DNA from: Microdochium bolleyi | Taxonomy: Eukaryota > Ascomycota > Sordariomycetes > Xylariales > Microdochiaceae | Direction: 5' to 3' | Length of the DNA stretch: 64,000 nucleotides | NCBI GenBank assembly: GCA_001566295.1 | Contig: KQ964248.1 | Coordinates: 2,418,001 to 2,482,000, forward strand | Part shown: piece by piece, positions 1 through 11,264 of the stretch | How positions within the stretch are numbered: the first letter of the stretch is position 1 | Layout: every line of letters begins with the position of its first letter | Translations under genes and position numbers: made by a program | The notes under the pieces: generated by a model | Told to the model about the DNA's origin: nothing | Databases searched by the model: none | The model's input: the letters and a program-made list of their open reading frames with translations, nothing else

Positions 1-1793
1 AACAGGAGCCGCCTGTCCCAGCATGGGATCGTTGGGGCCGACGAGGCCCATAATCGTACAACAACGTACGCACCAGCGAGTGTCTGCAAGATCACCTGGG
101 CGCGCCGGCTGGACGGTCGTGTTGCAGTTGAGTCGTGCTTCAATCGACGCTGTGCGAGCTGAGATGGTTGTCCAAAAATATCCTTTGGCCAGGGCTGGGA
201 GTGGGCCGAGGGTTCATCGGGACGCGCTGGGGTCGGTCTGGAGAGCGACGCGCTGACGGGGAATGGAGCCGTGGACCATTCGGGCCTGAAGATCCCTGCT
301 GGTGCAGTCTTGGAGCAGGTTGGTTACTTATGTAGTGATCTGTATGCGAAGCTTGCTGGTGGCCATGTGCTCAGTAGAGGTTTCGCATTGGACTTGCAGC
401 TCCTGCATATTCGAGAGCGGCGGCAAAACCAAGTACCGACGACCTCTCGCGACGCTTGACCCTTCTGCAAGCCACCAGCCTGGAAAGTCCTGATTCTCCA
501 GCATCAACCGACGATGTAGACCTCGCATATTAGCAACGATATGGCGCCATACGGGGAACGTGTCGAATGCTGGTGCACCCCCAGGCCCCTGCCATGGCGG
601 GCAGGAAATACCCAAGACAATGGCCGCTGATTCGCCCAGTGTCTCCGAAGCCGAAGGGTAGGTCTCACACTCAGCTACCTATGACCCTTTGAGTTTGCGA
701 GTGGCTAGGCTTAGCACGATCCCGGGAGGGACCAGGCTAGCCGTCGCGTTCGACCCGAGTTGCCCAGGGCAGGGGTCCCGTCGCTCGAGCAAGCATACAG
801 TTCCCATTCCGTGGGAACCCTGCCTGGTCTCTCCGCCCCCAAGCCGCAGGCATCGTTGAGCATTTCCGCCGTCGCTTACCATCATTGTGGGATGACTCGA
901 CCCAGGGTGCCGCAGCTGATTGGCCGTGATCTCAACATGATGCATGATGACACCACCTGTCCCGAGGATCCTGGGTGGAATACGGGAGTGTTGTCCTCGT
1001 CGGGTCTGCAGCGTCGTGGAATGAACGCGAGGTCTGTAAGGCTGACTGGCAGAGATCTCCATGTGGTGCAAAATACCCCTGGTAGATGCCTGTCCGGTGT
1101 GGGGGCCGATCGTTCGGTAGCAGAAGTGATGACCGGCGTGAAAGGTCAGGCATACGCGACGACCCCGAGGCGACCTCCAAGGCGACCGACACAGCTGCAA
1201 ATCTTGTCCTTCACGCAATGATGCATCGGCTGCCTCGAGATCAGTCCCAGAGCACATCTGTGGTGTGGCCTTGCCGATATCCGGAACACTGATCATCGCA
1301 ACGGAGCTCAAAGATCACCGTTGGCAAAGAAACGGGAATGGGGATGGCAGGGTGAAGGGCCGTTAGTCCGGCTCCTGGCCTGTGGATTCGGACCTATGGC
1401 ATGAGTACGATACATGCAGCGTAGGTTGCGCACTGCGAAGGGTGAACTGGCTGACGATTAATGTTCATTAGTTCGAGGCCGAATTCGCACCTTGCAGGCA
1501 TCTGTGGTCACAGGCCCGAGGCAAGCACACGTGCTGGGCAGGCAGGTGCGATGCGGCGGGGAGGGTCGCATCTCCGTCTGCACAATCGGAAGCAGCAGTT
1601 GGGAGCGATAACGATCTCGGCTTGCTCTTTTCACAATCACCCCATTGCACTCATCCTTCAGTGTCCATGGAATCCCATTCTCTATTTATTGTCCTTGGAT
1701 ATCACAATAACACACCGTACTCCTGAACGCCATCCTCAAGGAACCGTAAAACCACGCCAGTCAAGTCAGAACACCCGCACAATCTCGCATGCC
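1..1793. other. Spacer downstream of gdh, no gene recognised
   Basis: I see no convincing coding gene here. Several GC-rich open frames exist, the longest on the minus strand at 679-1311. None has a recognisable domain, and the frames overlap on both strands, as expected by chance. An imperfect direct repeat is visible, with about 35-40 nt near 918-955 resembling 1041-1078. The right end must hold the 3' untranslated region of the glutamate dehydrogenase gene that ends at 1794. Confidence 0.5.
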
Positions 1794-3456
1794 TCATGCC
1801 TGAGTTGGCCACCAGTCTCCCTGGTCACGCATGGCATCAGCCACCTTGATGAAGCCGGCAATGTTGCTGCCGGCGACCAGGCTGGGGAGCTCGCCCTCCT
1901 TGGCCTCGACATACTTCTTGGCAGTCCTGAGGCCGTTCTCAAAGGCATCCACCATGATCGCCTTGAGCTTGTTGTCAACCTCCTCGGCAGTCCAGGATGT
2001 ACGCTGCGAAAGACACAGTTAGTATGTTGCAGGCAAGACTACTGTAGGGAAGAGTCCTTACCTGGCTGTTCTGAGCCATCTCCAGGCCGGACACCGCGAC
2101 ACCACCGCAGTTGGACGCCTTGCCTGGGGCGTACCACACAGCGTCCTGACCCTTCGTCTTGCGAACACCCTCGAAAACATCGATGGCAGCTTGAGTGCAA
2201 CCCATGTTGGAGCCCTCGGCCACAAACAGCGTTCCGTTGTCCACCAGAGCCTGAGCCTCCTTCTCGCTGACCTCGTTCTCAGTGGCGCAAGGGAGCGCGA
2301 CATCGACCGTGCCAACATGTACCCAGGGACGGGCGCCTTCGATGTACTTGATGGATCCTTGGGCACTGAACGAAGTTAGAGACTGACGATCAATCTTGAT
2401 CTTGGCGATCTCCTCAATGTGCTTTGGCGTGAAGACGACGTCACCCTCGGCAATGAGGCATCCCTTGGAGTCGGACAACGAAACGACGGACGCGCCGAGC
2501 TCGATGCACTTGAGCGCAGCATACTGGGCAACGTTGCCGGACCCGGAGATGGCGACCCGCTTCCCCTTCCAGTCACCCTTGCCGGCATGCTTGATCATTT
2601 GCTCAACATAGTACACGAGACCGTAGCCAGTTGCCTCTGTTCGCCGCCTTCTTGTCAGCAAAAATGCTCAAGCGAAACTATCTTTCGTCCAATGTGACTT
2701 ACCAGGTCGGATCAAGCTACCACCGAAGGCCAGGCCCTTGCCGGTCAGGATGCCCTCCCACTTGTTGCGCTCCTTGCGGTATGTGCCGAAGAGGTAGCCG
2801 ATCTCGCGGCCACCGACGCCAATATCACCAGCTGGGACATCGGTTTCAGCACCGATATGCTGGCAAAGTCTCCTCATGAAAGCATCGCAGAATCGTCGGA
2901 TTTCGGCCTCGCTCTTGCCCTTGGGGTCGAAGTCGGCTCCACCTTTGCCGCCGCCAATGTTCACTGCGAGACATAAAGTGTTATTGGGTGTTCTCTACGA
3001 CGGCTTGTGATGGTGACTTACGCCCAGTCAAGGCATTCTTGAAGATCTGCTCGAAGCCAAGGAACTTGAGACTGCGCAAGAGTTAGTGCTGAATCTGTGC
3101 CAGAATTCTGCGAGCATCACGTACATCGAGAGGTTGACCGTCGGGTGAAATCGAAGGCCACCCTTGTATGGGCCGAGGGCCGAGTTGAACTGAACTCGAT
3201 ATCCTCTGTTGACCTGGAGGTTGCCCTTGTCGTCTTCCCACACAACCCGGAACTGGATGATACGCTCGGGGATTGAGGCGACACTGAGCGCCGTTCTGTA
3301 TTCGGGGTGTTGGGTGAACAAGGTGCTGTTCTCGAGAGTGCTGGCAAGCTCTGGTGGGTGGGGCAGTCAGTACGACAAACACCAGGCGGGCAACACTTCT
3401 GAAGGCATACCGTTGTAAGCCTGCTCGAACTCGGGCTCGGGCGCGATGTTGGACAT
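1794..3456 (-). CDS. gdhA: NADP-specific glutamate dehydrogenase
   Basis: The enzyme makes glutamate from 2-oxoglutarate and ammonium with NADPH, and is the main cytosolic ammonium-assimilation step in fungi. Exons are 3456-3411, 3350-3125, 3071-3022, 2963-2703, 2636-2062 and 2003-1794, giving 455 aa, close to the 454 aa of Neurospora am. The protein starts MSNIAPEPEFEQAYN. It has the substrate-lysine region GPYKGGLRFHP, the GGGKGG loop, PAGDIGVGGREIG, the nucleotide-binding GSGNVAQYAA, and ends GDWWPTQA. All five introns have GT/AG borders, and that at 2004-2061 has a clear CTAAC branch site. The gene has a long upstream spacer (3457-5779), where nitrogen-regulated GATA-factor control would be expected; TGATAG elements occur at 4675-4680 (+) and 5155-5160 (-), but their use is unproven. 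The identification is very secure and the exon borders are consistent in phase. Confidence 0.96.
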
Positions 3457-5779
3457 TGTGAACGGTGCCGCAAGGTTGGAATTGTGACGAGGTCTATAGG
3501 TGTGAAGGGACGGCAGCTTTGGAATCTCGAAAGAAGACTTGAGGCTCGTTGTTTACGTGAAAAAGACTAGAGTCGCCAGGAGCTGCGAGACACAATGAAC
3601 TTTATACAGCAATGTCGACCCCCATCCAGCTTCTCTGTTGGGGTAAGGCTTCGGGAAGGACGCATCCGTCTTCGGCGCCTGGAGAGCAAGCACATACAGC
3701 AATGGTTCACGGCAGATGAGGGGACCTATGGAGTCCAGAGGCAGTAGACAGCGATGCCGGACCTCCGGGGTTGACATCATGGCATTCGACCAAAAGCAAT
3801 TCCGACGAGCCCAGGCATGGGAGAGGCTGCGGAAACGGACAATTGAGGGCCCGGCTCCAACAAGTGGCAGATTAGCGGCCCGCCCGAACCTCCGGAAACC
3901 TGTCGCAGCGCGGTGGAGCCAGTGCCGCTCCGAAGCCATCAGATTGCATTTACATAGTCGAATCGAGTAAACGTCGTCCGCAGCACTGGTTGGTGCTTCA
4001 GCCCATCCCATCCATGGACAGCGAGATCTGTCAGAGCACGCTAAGACCATGTAGGCCCGCGGCCGATGCCGATCCCCCTGCTTATCTTGAAGCCCTGATT
4101 CGCCAATTCCACCCTTTGCCAGACACCATTCGATTGATCAGTGGTTGACCCGGTAGACAAGGTGCGCGGGCGCATGAATCCCTGACCTGCTGGCACAAGC
4201 CCGCATCTTTCACATGCCTGTGTTCTTGCACTAGATACATACTACCATACCGGTAGTTTACCAGCATGTCTTTGGCCTGATTTCTCAAGACCATCGACGA
4301 GATCATGACAGCTGGGCACCACGACCAGATGTGCTGTACTCAGCCAGCGGCGCAGTCACCGCTAGCCAGCCAAATCTCGACATCGAACTCACTGTCATCG
4401 CCTGGTGCCTGGCGAGCAGTCAGCGGAAGAATCCGGGTTGTTGGAGGAGCTCCTGCCTGTAGTGGGGGGACGACCACGACTGTGGACTGCCGTTACCGGC
4501 CCTTGCCCACCCCCAGACCCCGAGAATGCACGAACCCTCACCTGGTCCGAAACGAGTGACGACGGGGCATTGTGGCCGTGACGATGACGCGACCATCCAG
4601 CTCGGGGCCTGTCCAGTGTCGCGCGACCAACCCTCGCCTGCTTCCACACTTTTTACCACCTCATGCACGTTGATTGATAGATCACCCACATTCAGCCATG
4701 CCGTCGGGCCATGGTGGGGGCAGGCAAGGCAAATCCTGGAACCCCTGGTGGTCCCGCGTGGAGAGCACGCTCCAGCTCAGGGCCGTCTCCTCCTCCTCCT
4801 CCTCCTCCTCCTCCGCCTCCAGGCCGCTCCGATATAGGAGGAGCCCGCTCATGACCCCCAGAGAAAACGCAAGACACATATCAACACGTTCGCTGCACAC
4901 ATCAATGACACACTACATTTCTACCCCCCCTGGGGCTGCGCTGGGGCACGGCTCGGCTCGGCGATGGGCGTAAACACGCCCTGACCTCCGCGCGAGGCAG
5001 CGCGGGAGAGTCCCAAATATTTGGAGAAGAAGAAAAAAAAAGAATCTCAAGAAAGTCCGGCTCGAAGGTTTCAGCTCAGCCTCGGCGACAAAAGGTCCAC
5101 CACGGCAGCTCGCTGTCTCATACACGCACACAATGATGGTGACCCGTGCAGCGACTATCATCCCGCGCGCGGCTGGAGGAGTAGTGCGCAGATATCCCAC
5201 GTAGCTAATGCAGGAAGCGGCATGCATGTGTGAGACATTGGCACAAGGCTGCAGATTATGTGACGAAAGCCAGATGGGTCGATGCACAGCTTTCCTGTCA
5301 GGCATGTCTCCCTGTGCAAGTGTGCTTCATCGATAGTCGGTAACGCGAGGCTCCGCCTTGGCGAGATCAACCCGCTTCCTGACTGACATCTGTTCTACAC
5401 GGTAGTGACGAGGGGTTATTTGACGTGCGGTCGATGCCCGCAAAACCAATATCCTCGTGGCTAACAATATCCTGACTACCCGAAGGTACATGACAAGGGT
5501 ACCGACATGGCAAGATTAGAGTAATATGCTGCCATGGGACAAAGTCATTGCTCGTTACAAACAACCCCCTTCGTTCCTTGCGAATGTGAATACGCCGACC
5601 CTAAAACACCCATACTCCATGCTGGTTTTGTGTTGTTCTCTGACACTGACAACAAAGGATCGCAATTCAAAAAACCACATTTCTGTCACACCCTTTCTTC
5701 CCAAACCGCCGAACGTGACTCCCTCGAATAGGAGCAAACCACGGCTCGAAGGATCAAGAAGAAGAACAAAAGTACGACC
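3457..5779. promoter_or_regulatory. Long upstream region of gdhA
   Basis: This 2.3-kb stretch lies between the start of the glutamate dehydrogenase gene and the 3' end of the polymerase delta gene, both on the minus strand. It holds the gdh promoter and 5' leader on the left and the polymerase 3' untranslated region on the right. I see no credible gene. Visible items are a (TCC)9 microsatellite near 4788-4814, an A-rich run near 5027-5045 and scattered TGATAG sites. The promoter assignment is an inference from position only. Confidence 0.4.
4788..4814 (+). repeat. (TCC)9 trinucleotide microsatellite
   Basis: Nine uninterrupted TCC units sit in the gdh upstream region, followed by degenerate CCT/GCC units to about 4820. 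On the gdh sense strand this is a GGA tract. It is a simple polypurine/polypyrimidine repeat, and no function can be read from it. Confidence 0.9.
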
Positions 5780-8700
5780 CTACCAGATTGCGCTCTGGTC
5801 AAAGTCGAACCTCTTGAGCTCCTTGCCGCCGTCCTCGACGTCCTTCTTGGCCTTCATGCGCATGTAGAATATGGGGCAGTCCTTGCTGCTGCAAATGACC
5901 TCGCCGTGCATGCTGCCCTGGCACCGCTGGCACTGCGTCCACAGCCGGCCGAACCGCACCTCGAGGTCCGACACCTTGTCAAGCGTCTTCTTGTACAGCT
6001 CGCCCACTCGAGGAGCACAGTTGGAGCACACGGCGCCCACGCTCTCCTCCTTACCCACGAGCGGCTTCTTGCAGCCCATGCACGTCATCGTCTTCTTGGC
6101 AAACTTCATCAGGCCGCCGACCGACGGCGCCGCGACCGAGATGGCGCGGGTGTGGTCACCGGTGAGAAGTGACTTGGCTTTCGTCTCGCCTAGGATGGGC
6201 TCGAAGATACGGCCCAGCGGCTTTGCCAGCTGGTTGTCCAGGTAGTATCTCGTGTCGATGGGGACGTTGTTCTCGAGGACGAAGATGGGATCCTCCGAGT
6301 TCTCAAAGTTCTTGGAGCCGCTGCTGCCCTTGACCATGACGTAGGCGACACGGTCACCAAGACCAGGTGCTGATCCTGCATCGCGCTTTTTCATGCGAGC
6401 GGCGAGCTCAACGTGGGCTTGTTTTGCATCGTAGCTCTCTTTCGTCAGCGCTTTTGTGATGACCAGCTTCGACATGTCGACCTTGTTTTGGAGCAGGTCC
6501 GCGATGGTGTTCTTGACATATCTAGTGAGAAGTCGTGTTAGCACGCTGTTGGTGACGAATTAGTATGTGGGCGAGACTTACTCTTGAGCACCAGGCACAT
6601 CCTGGTCGATCAGGATCATGCGGAGGACTTTTTCGATGACGGTCTGCACCAGCAGACAGTTGTCTCGACGGACGGTCTCGATACCCTTCGTGTCCATCTT
6701 GTCATGCTTGTTGGGGTTGGTCCAGTACAGACCAGCGTAGCGCTTTTTGTTGATGAGCAGATAAGGATAGTACACCTTTTCGAACTCGAGCTTGATGGGC
6801 TTGATGAACTTGGAAGAGACGAAGGCAGCAGCCTCCTCGCCCAGCTTCATGGCTTCTGGCAGGTCTTTCATGCCAAACTTGACCATGACGGAATCAGTGT
6901 CACCGTAGATGACCTGTGCGTTATGCGAGTACCCGTTCGCGATGCAGTACTTCTGTTCGACCTCCATCTTCGTCTTTTCAATCATCTGACGACCGTAACT
7001 TGTCGTACTGCTAGCGATTTCCAGGCATGGCAGCTTGCCCGTGGTTGCTCCCGTGAGACCGTACACGGAGTTGGCACTAATTTTCAGCGCAAGCTGTCGA
7101 CCGTTCAAGACTGCCTTCTTGAACGGGTCCGTCTCAACAGCGAGCTCTCGTTTGGCTTGTTTTCTGGCGGCAAGAAGTTCCTCGAGAATCTGCGCAAGCA
7201 GACCTTTGCGCTGCTTGACAGTGGCGAACATGTCACCGTTCGGGGTGACGGTGTAGTCTTCGTCCTTCTTGAGTCCAAACTTCTCGACGGCCGCTTTGTT
7301 CAAGAGTGTCGTGTAGCACAGATTGTGAGCTTGCATGATACTGGGGTACAAAGAAGCGAAATCGAGCGTCGCAATCGGCACATCGTAGTACCCTCTTGTG
7401 GGCTCGATAACTGTAGCGCCTTCGTACTGCTCGTCTGTGCTCTCGGATCTCAGGTTGGGAATGACAAGCTTTTGCTCTAGGGCTTTTCGGTACATCTGAC
7501 TCAAGAATTTGATCTGCTGTCCTCGAGATAGCAGATAGTTGAACGGCACGCCCGTGACTCTGGCCATTTCTGTGTAGTTGGCGAGACAGGATAATTTGTC
7601 CATGAGTCGTTGAGGAAGGTAAGCATCCTTCAAGCAGTACAACGCGAGACGGCGTCGAGATTCTGGTGTACCGTTGAACAACTCTGTAATCATCGTGTGG
7701 TGCACATCCTCTTTTTGCTCTCCAAGGAAGTGCGAACACACAGAGTTCAGCGTGTAACTCCGCAGGTGGTGATCGCGCTGGATGAGTTGCAGAAGATCAA
7801 GCTGGAGACGGCCATTGGTGTTGGTTTCTTTCGACTCGCGGTTGCCCATCTGTTTGCTGGAGAAGTTGGCCTTCTTGTGTGCCGACTTGACACTGGGCAG
7901 GCGGCCCCAATAGTCAAAGTCCTTGGCTTTCAGCGCAGTCGCTCGATCAAGCAGGTACGGGAAGTCAAAGTTGGCAATGTTGTATCCCGTAATGACGTCC
8001 GGGTCGACCTTCTGGAGAAATCGCTTCCACTCCATGAGCATATCACGCTCGTCATGGAACTCGAGAATCTGAGTCGCCACGATCGGACTTGTTGTGTCTA
8101 AGCAGAAGACGTTGCGTACAAAGGGCTTCGTCTCTCCGAACCTCGTGACGACGTTCGCAATCTGGATGACAGGATCGATATCCGGCTCTGGGAAGATACC
8201 CTTGCGTCCAGCACACTCGATATCAAAGGAGAGAATCCGTAAAGGTGCCATTTTGGACCACTCGCCCTTGGGCTCGTGAGAGACGAGTTGGTGATAGCTG
8301 ATCTCGGCCTCAATCTGGCAGTTCGACTGTCGGAGGTGGTCTGGCAGCAACTTGTACATCTTCGGGGGAGCTTCCACCCAAGACATGCCAGGTATCTGCA
8401 TCATTGCCAGGTTAGCCACACATCTTTGAGTGCACTGCGGACAAGTTTCTCACCTTGCAGTCTACCATGAAGCGCAGGATGTACTGGAGGTTATCAAACG
8501 TCTTCACACCACCATCAGCACCCTTCCACAAGCCCTTCCAGTTCGCATCTCCTCTTTCTATCGTTGTTCGGACCCTAGGGATGAACTTGGGGTCTGTGAC
8601 GGTGATCTTGATGTACGGGCTCTGCACATTGCCCTGAAAGCCGTAGATGTTTTCTCGGAGGACCACCTGGCAGGAGTAGATGGCAGGCTGATGCTGGGCG

Positions 8701-9212
8701 AGCTGGGTCTCGAGATAGGCCTTGAACGGCTCACAGTCTTTCGGCGTGAACGACACAGGCGCAGCCACGTAGATATAGTGCTTGAAGTCGGTCACGTGGA
8801 GCATGACAGAGTGGCCGTTCTCTGTGACACCAAAGAGCTTGACCGTTGTCTTGCCGCTGTGCAGTGTGCCCTCCTCGGCCTCGATCTGCTGGAAGATCAA
8901 AGCATCCCGCTGAGGCTGGAAGTCGACTACTGGCGGGCGCTCCCATGACTGATCTTTCTCGGAGTTGTTCTGTTTCAGTTCTGAAATGTCTTGGCTGAGT
9001 TTCTCGAGAACTTCGGATTCGAATGCACTCTTGGGCTGACTTGACGCGAGCTTCGAAGCTGGGCCTTGTTGTGAGCTGTTGAGGCGGGATGCAGGCGAAG
9101 AAGTCAAGGGCTCGAGCTTCCGCCGTTTGGAGGAGGCAGGCGTCGACGGAATGTTTCGGCGATTTGAGGCGTCCCCAAGGACTCGCTTCTGAGGTAGGCT
9201 TGCTGTTGCCAT
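5780..9212 (-). CDS. POL3: DNA polymerase delta catalytic subunit
   Basis: This is the catalytic subunit of replicative polymerase delta, a B-family DNA polymerase with 3'-5' proofreading that acts mainly on the lagging strand. Exons are 9212-8454, 8395-6582 and 6521-5780, giving 1104 aa, the usual length. Exonuclease motifs are FDIECAGRKG (about residue 311), NIANFDFPYLL and YCLKDAYLP. Polymerase motifs are DFASLYPSIMQ (about 597), KISANSVYGLTG and YGDTDSVMV (about 748). The C-terminus carries CysA (CMGCKK...CSNC, about 1002) and CysB (CQRCQG...CSSKDCP, about 1054); CysB holds the 4Fe-4S cluster in this family. The start at MATASLPQKR was chosen because it precedes a basic, disordered N-terminus typical of Pol3; an upstream in-frame Met at 9251 is possible. 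Intron borders at 8396-8453 and 6522-6581 restore conserved sequence exactly. No catalytic residue appears to be missing. Confidence 0.97.
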
Positions 9213-10110
9213 GATCGATATAGCTGAGGTGGCTCCAGCAGACGGGATCACGCCGAACAGAGCAAGAGTGCGGGCTGTGAGGCTCCGGCTGTGCTTGCGG
9301 TCGAGAAATGGAGAGGACGGTGATGTCGGGAAGGGGGATCCTTGGGCTCAAAGATGCATGCCGAGTTGCTTTGCTTCGTTGCTCCCCGAAAGTGTGGTGG
9401 TGAAGCGTGGAGTGGAAATTCAATTAAGCACCCTGGTTCTTGGATTCGCGTCGCGTCAGGTTGGCGTGAAGGTGGGGTCGGTTGAGTGCTCGAGGTCGCG
9501 AAACGTCACGCAAGGGCCGCCCCTGTGGCCGGAAGGTGCAGCCAGCTCCCCATCCTCTTTGGGCTAACCAGTGTTTTCGTAACTGAGCGTATCACCAGGC
9601 TCGCCTTTCCTCTGACACGCCAAGGATGCCGCGCCGCGCCTGAGATGATCCTCTTGCTGACGTGGTGTTTCACAGCGAATGGAAGTCCTCGATGCATGTG
9701 CACCTTACTGATGCCGGCCGGCTCCCACACCTTTGGCTCACCCGCCCGTGGTCCTTAAGGTAGGGGCCGGCCGTTTTGTCATTGGCCGAGCCGTACACGG
9801 AAACCAGCTTTCTGGGACGAAGCCTCGTGGAGCATCCCCATCTTGTGATCTTGTGGCTGAACGTCCAAGCTTCGAAGGCCCTCATTTCGGAGGGTGCGTC
9901 GAATGCTGACTGAAGGTGGGCCAGGGCTGACGGACGTTGCCTTGAACAGAAGACTTCCAATCCATGCTGGCGTCCGCAATGTGGGCTTTGGTCCAAATCA
10001 TTGAAAAAGTCACCACCTGCACATCCATCTCTCTTATTCTCTACCCAGGGGACACACAATCTCTTCCACACAACGACCCTCGTGGCCTGCATCTTGAACG
10101 TCTACCAAAG
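9213..10110. promoter_or_regulatory. Divergent spacer between POL3 and DUF1772-like gene
   Basis: About 900 bp separate the polymerase delta start (minus) from the next gene on the plus strand. It must hold both promoters and 5' leaders. No further gene or clear consensus element was recognised. Confidence 0.4.
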
Positions 10111-10674
10111 ATGGCACGACCACGATTCACGACGATACAGGCTCTCCTCGCACCAATCTCCGACGGCCAGGTACCGCCACTTATACGCCTCATGCAGGCT
10201 GCCGCCGTCCTGCTGGCAACTTCTGGAGCTGGCATGAGCGCCGCTTTGTCCCTGCACACAATCCCACGTATTCTTCAAGCCCGTACTGGTCTCGACGTCG
10301 CCAAACAATGGAACAGAATGCATTCGGCCACGCAGAGCTACCTGCGAATCTGCATGATTTGGGCTCCAAGCATCATTCATCTGGCCCTCGGCTTCAAGAA
10401 CCCCAAAAGGGCACGCCTTTACTACTTGCTCGCCAGCGCTACGCTTAGTCTTATCCCGTGGTCATACACGCGCATGAGCCCTATTCAGTGGAAGCTGGAG
10501 AGGAGGGAGAAGATGTACAAATCTGCCAGAGACGAATCACCCCTGGTCGAATACACTCCTTGGGGACCAGAAGATGCATATAGCCTTGTCGAGCTCTGGG
10601 GCTCGCGAAACCTGTATCCTTCTACGGTTAGTCTGCTCGCGGGCTGTGCGTCACTTTATGCCGCGTTTTCATAG
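10111..10674 (+). CDS. DUF1772-like small integral membrane protein
   Basis: This is a 187-aa protein from an intronless frame starting MARPRFTT. About four hydrophobic segments are visible: around LMQAAAVLLATSGAGMSAAL, the region ICMIWAPSIIHLALG, the region YYLLASATLSLIPW, and the C-terminal VSLLAGCASLYAAF. The arrangement of a W...RNLYP motif before the last helix and the T.M.P segment (SYTRMSPIQWKLER) resembles the DUF1772/anthrone-oxygenase-like family. Members of that family are small membrane proteins, some acting in polyketide pathways. No polyketide synthase lies nearby, so an anthrone oxygenase role is not supported; the protein is best called an uncharacterised family member. A possible GT at the 3' end could start an intron, but the uninterrupted frame already gives the fourth helix, so I kept it. 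Confidence 0.7.
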   Translation: MARPRFTTIQALLAPISDGQVPPLIRLMQAAAVLLATSGAGMSAALSLHTIPRILQARTGLDVAKQWNRMHSATQSYLRICMIWAPSIIHLALGFKNPKRARLYYLLASATLSLIPWSYTRMSPIQWKLERREKMYKSARDESPLVEYTPWGPEDAYSLVELWGSRNLYPSTVSLLAGCASLYAAFS

Positions 10675-11264
10675 CAACTTTGGAGTCTTTCAGGCGCTAT
10701 CTAGAGACTGTCGGGGACTGTGCTTTCACGACGGTCTTACACAGATACATACCGAGCCAATCGGAATTTGGGAGGGACCTGAGCGGACTTCGGACACCAT
10801 GAGTTCAGGTACAGTTTGTATTATGCTGAGCAAGCCAGGCTTCTGGACGTTTGAGATTTATATAATATGTCTTCCTGAAGTATGTCATTCTGTGCTCATC
10901 TCGTGGACTCTGACTAGCGTCATCAAGTGTCTGAGCTGTGGTTGAGTGGTGCTGGTCTGTCTCGAGTCCGTACTTGAGGTGCGCGTAGCACCTCCAGGCC
11001 GCCAAGGGACCAAATCACCGAAACCCCTGCCCATCTGCTCCGCAACAGCTCGAGCTGCAACGCCTAACCCAATCGACCGTTTGACATGCGCCGACCCCAA
11101 GCTTCCATCTGCAACCAGCTTCACGACGCCCGAAGACGAAGACGCCCAAAGCGCATGCCGCAGCGCGCAGCCGGCTAGACAAAACATGCGCACGCGATTT
11201 CAGCAACACCAATAGTGATGGCCTTTGTATCGATCACCCGCGCGCCACGTCAACATCGGTCCCA
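10675..11264. promoter_or_regulatory. Spacer upstream of the chromodomain gene
   Basis: This 590-bp spacer lies between two plus-strand genes. It holds the 3' end of the DUF1772-like transcript and the promoter of the chromodomain gene. An AT-rich TATATAA-like stretch is visible near 10858-10866, about 400 bp before the downstream start codon. No gene was recognised. Confidence 0.35.

Noticed and set aside
679..1311. 210-aa minus-strand frame in the left spacer
   Set aside because: No motif, competing frames on the other strand, and composition like spacer DNA. The internal repeat inside it is reported separately.
6584..7480. 298-aa plus-strand frame opposite POL3
   Set aside because: It lies wholly within conserved polymerase sequence and has no domain of its own.
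10626..10694. Possible intron at the 3' end of the DUF1772-like gene
   Set aside because: The unspliced frame already gives the expected final membrane helix and a stop, while splicing would replace it with an unrelated tail.
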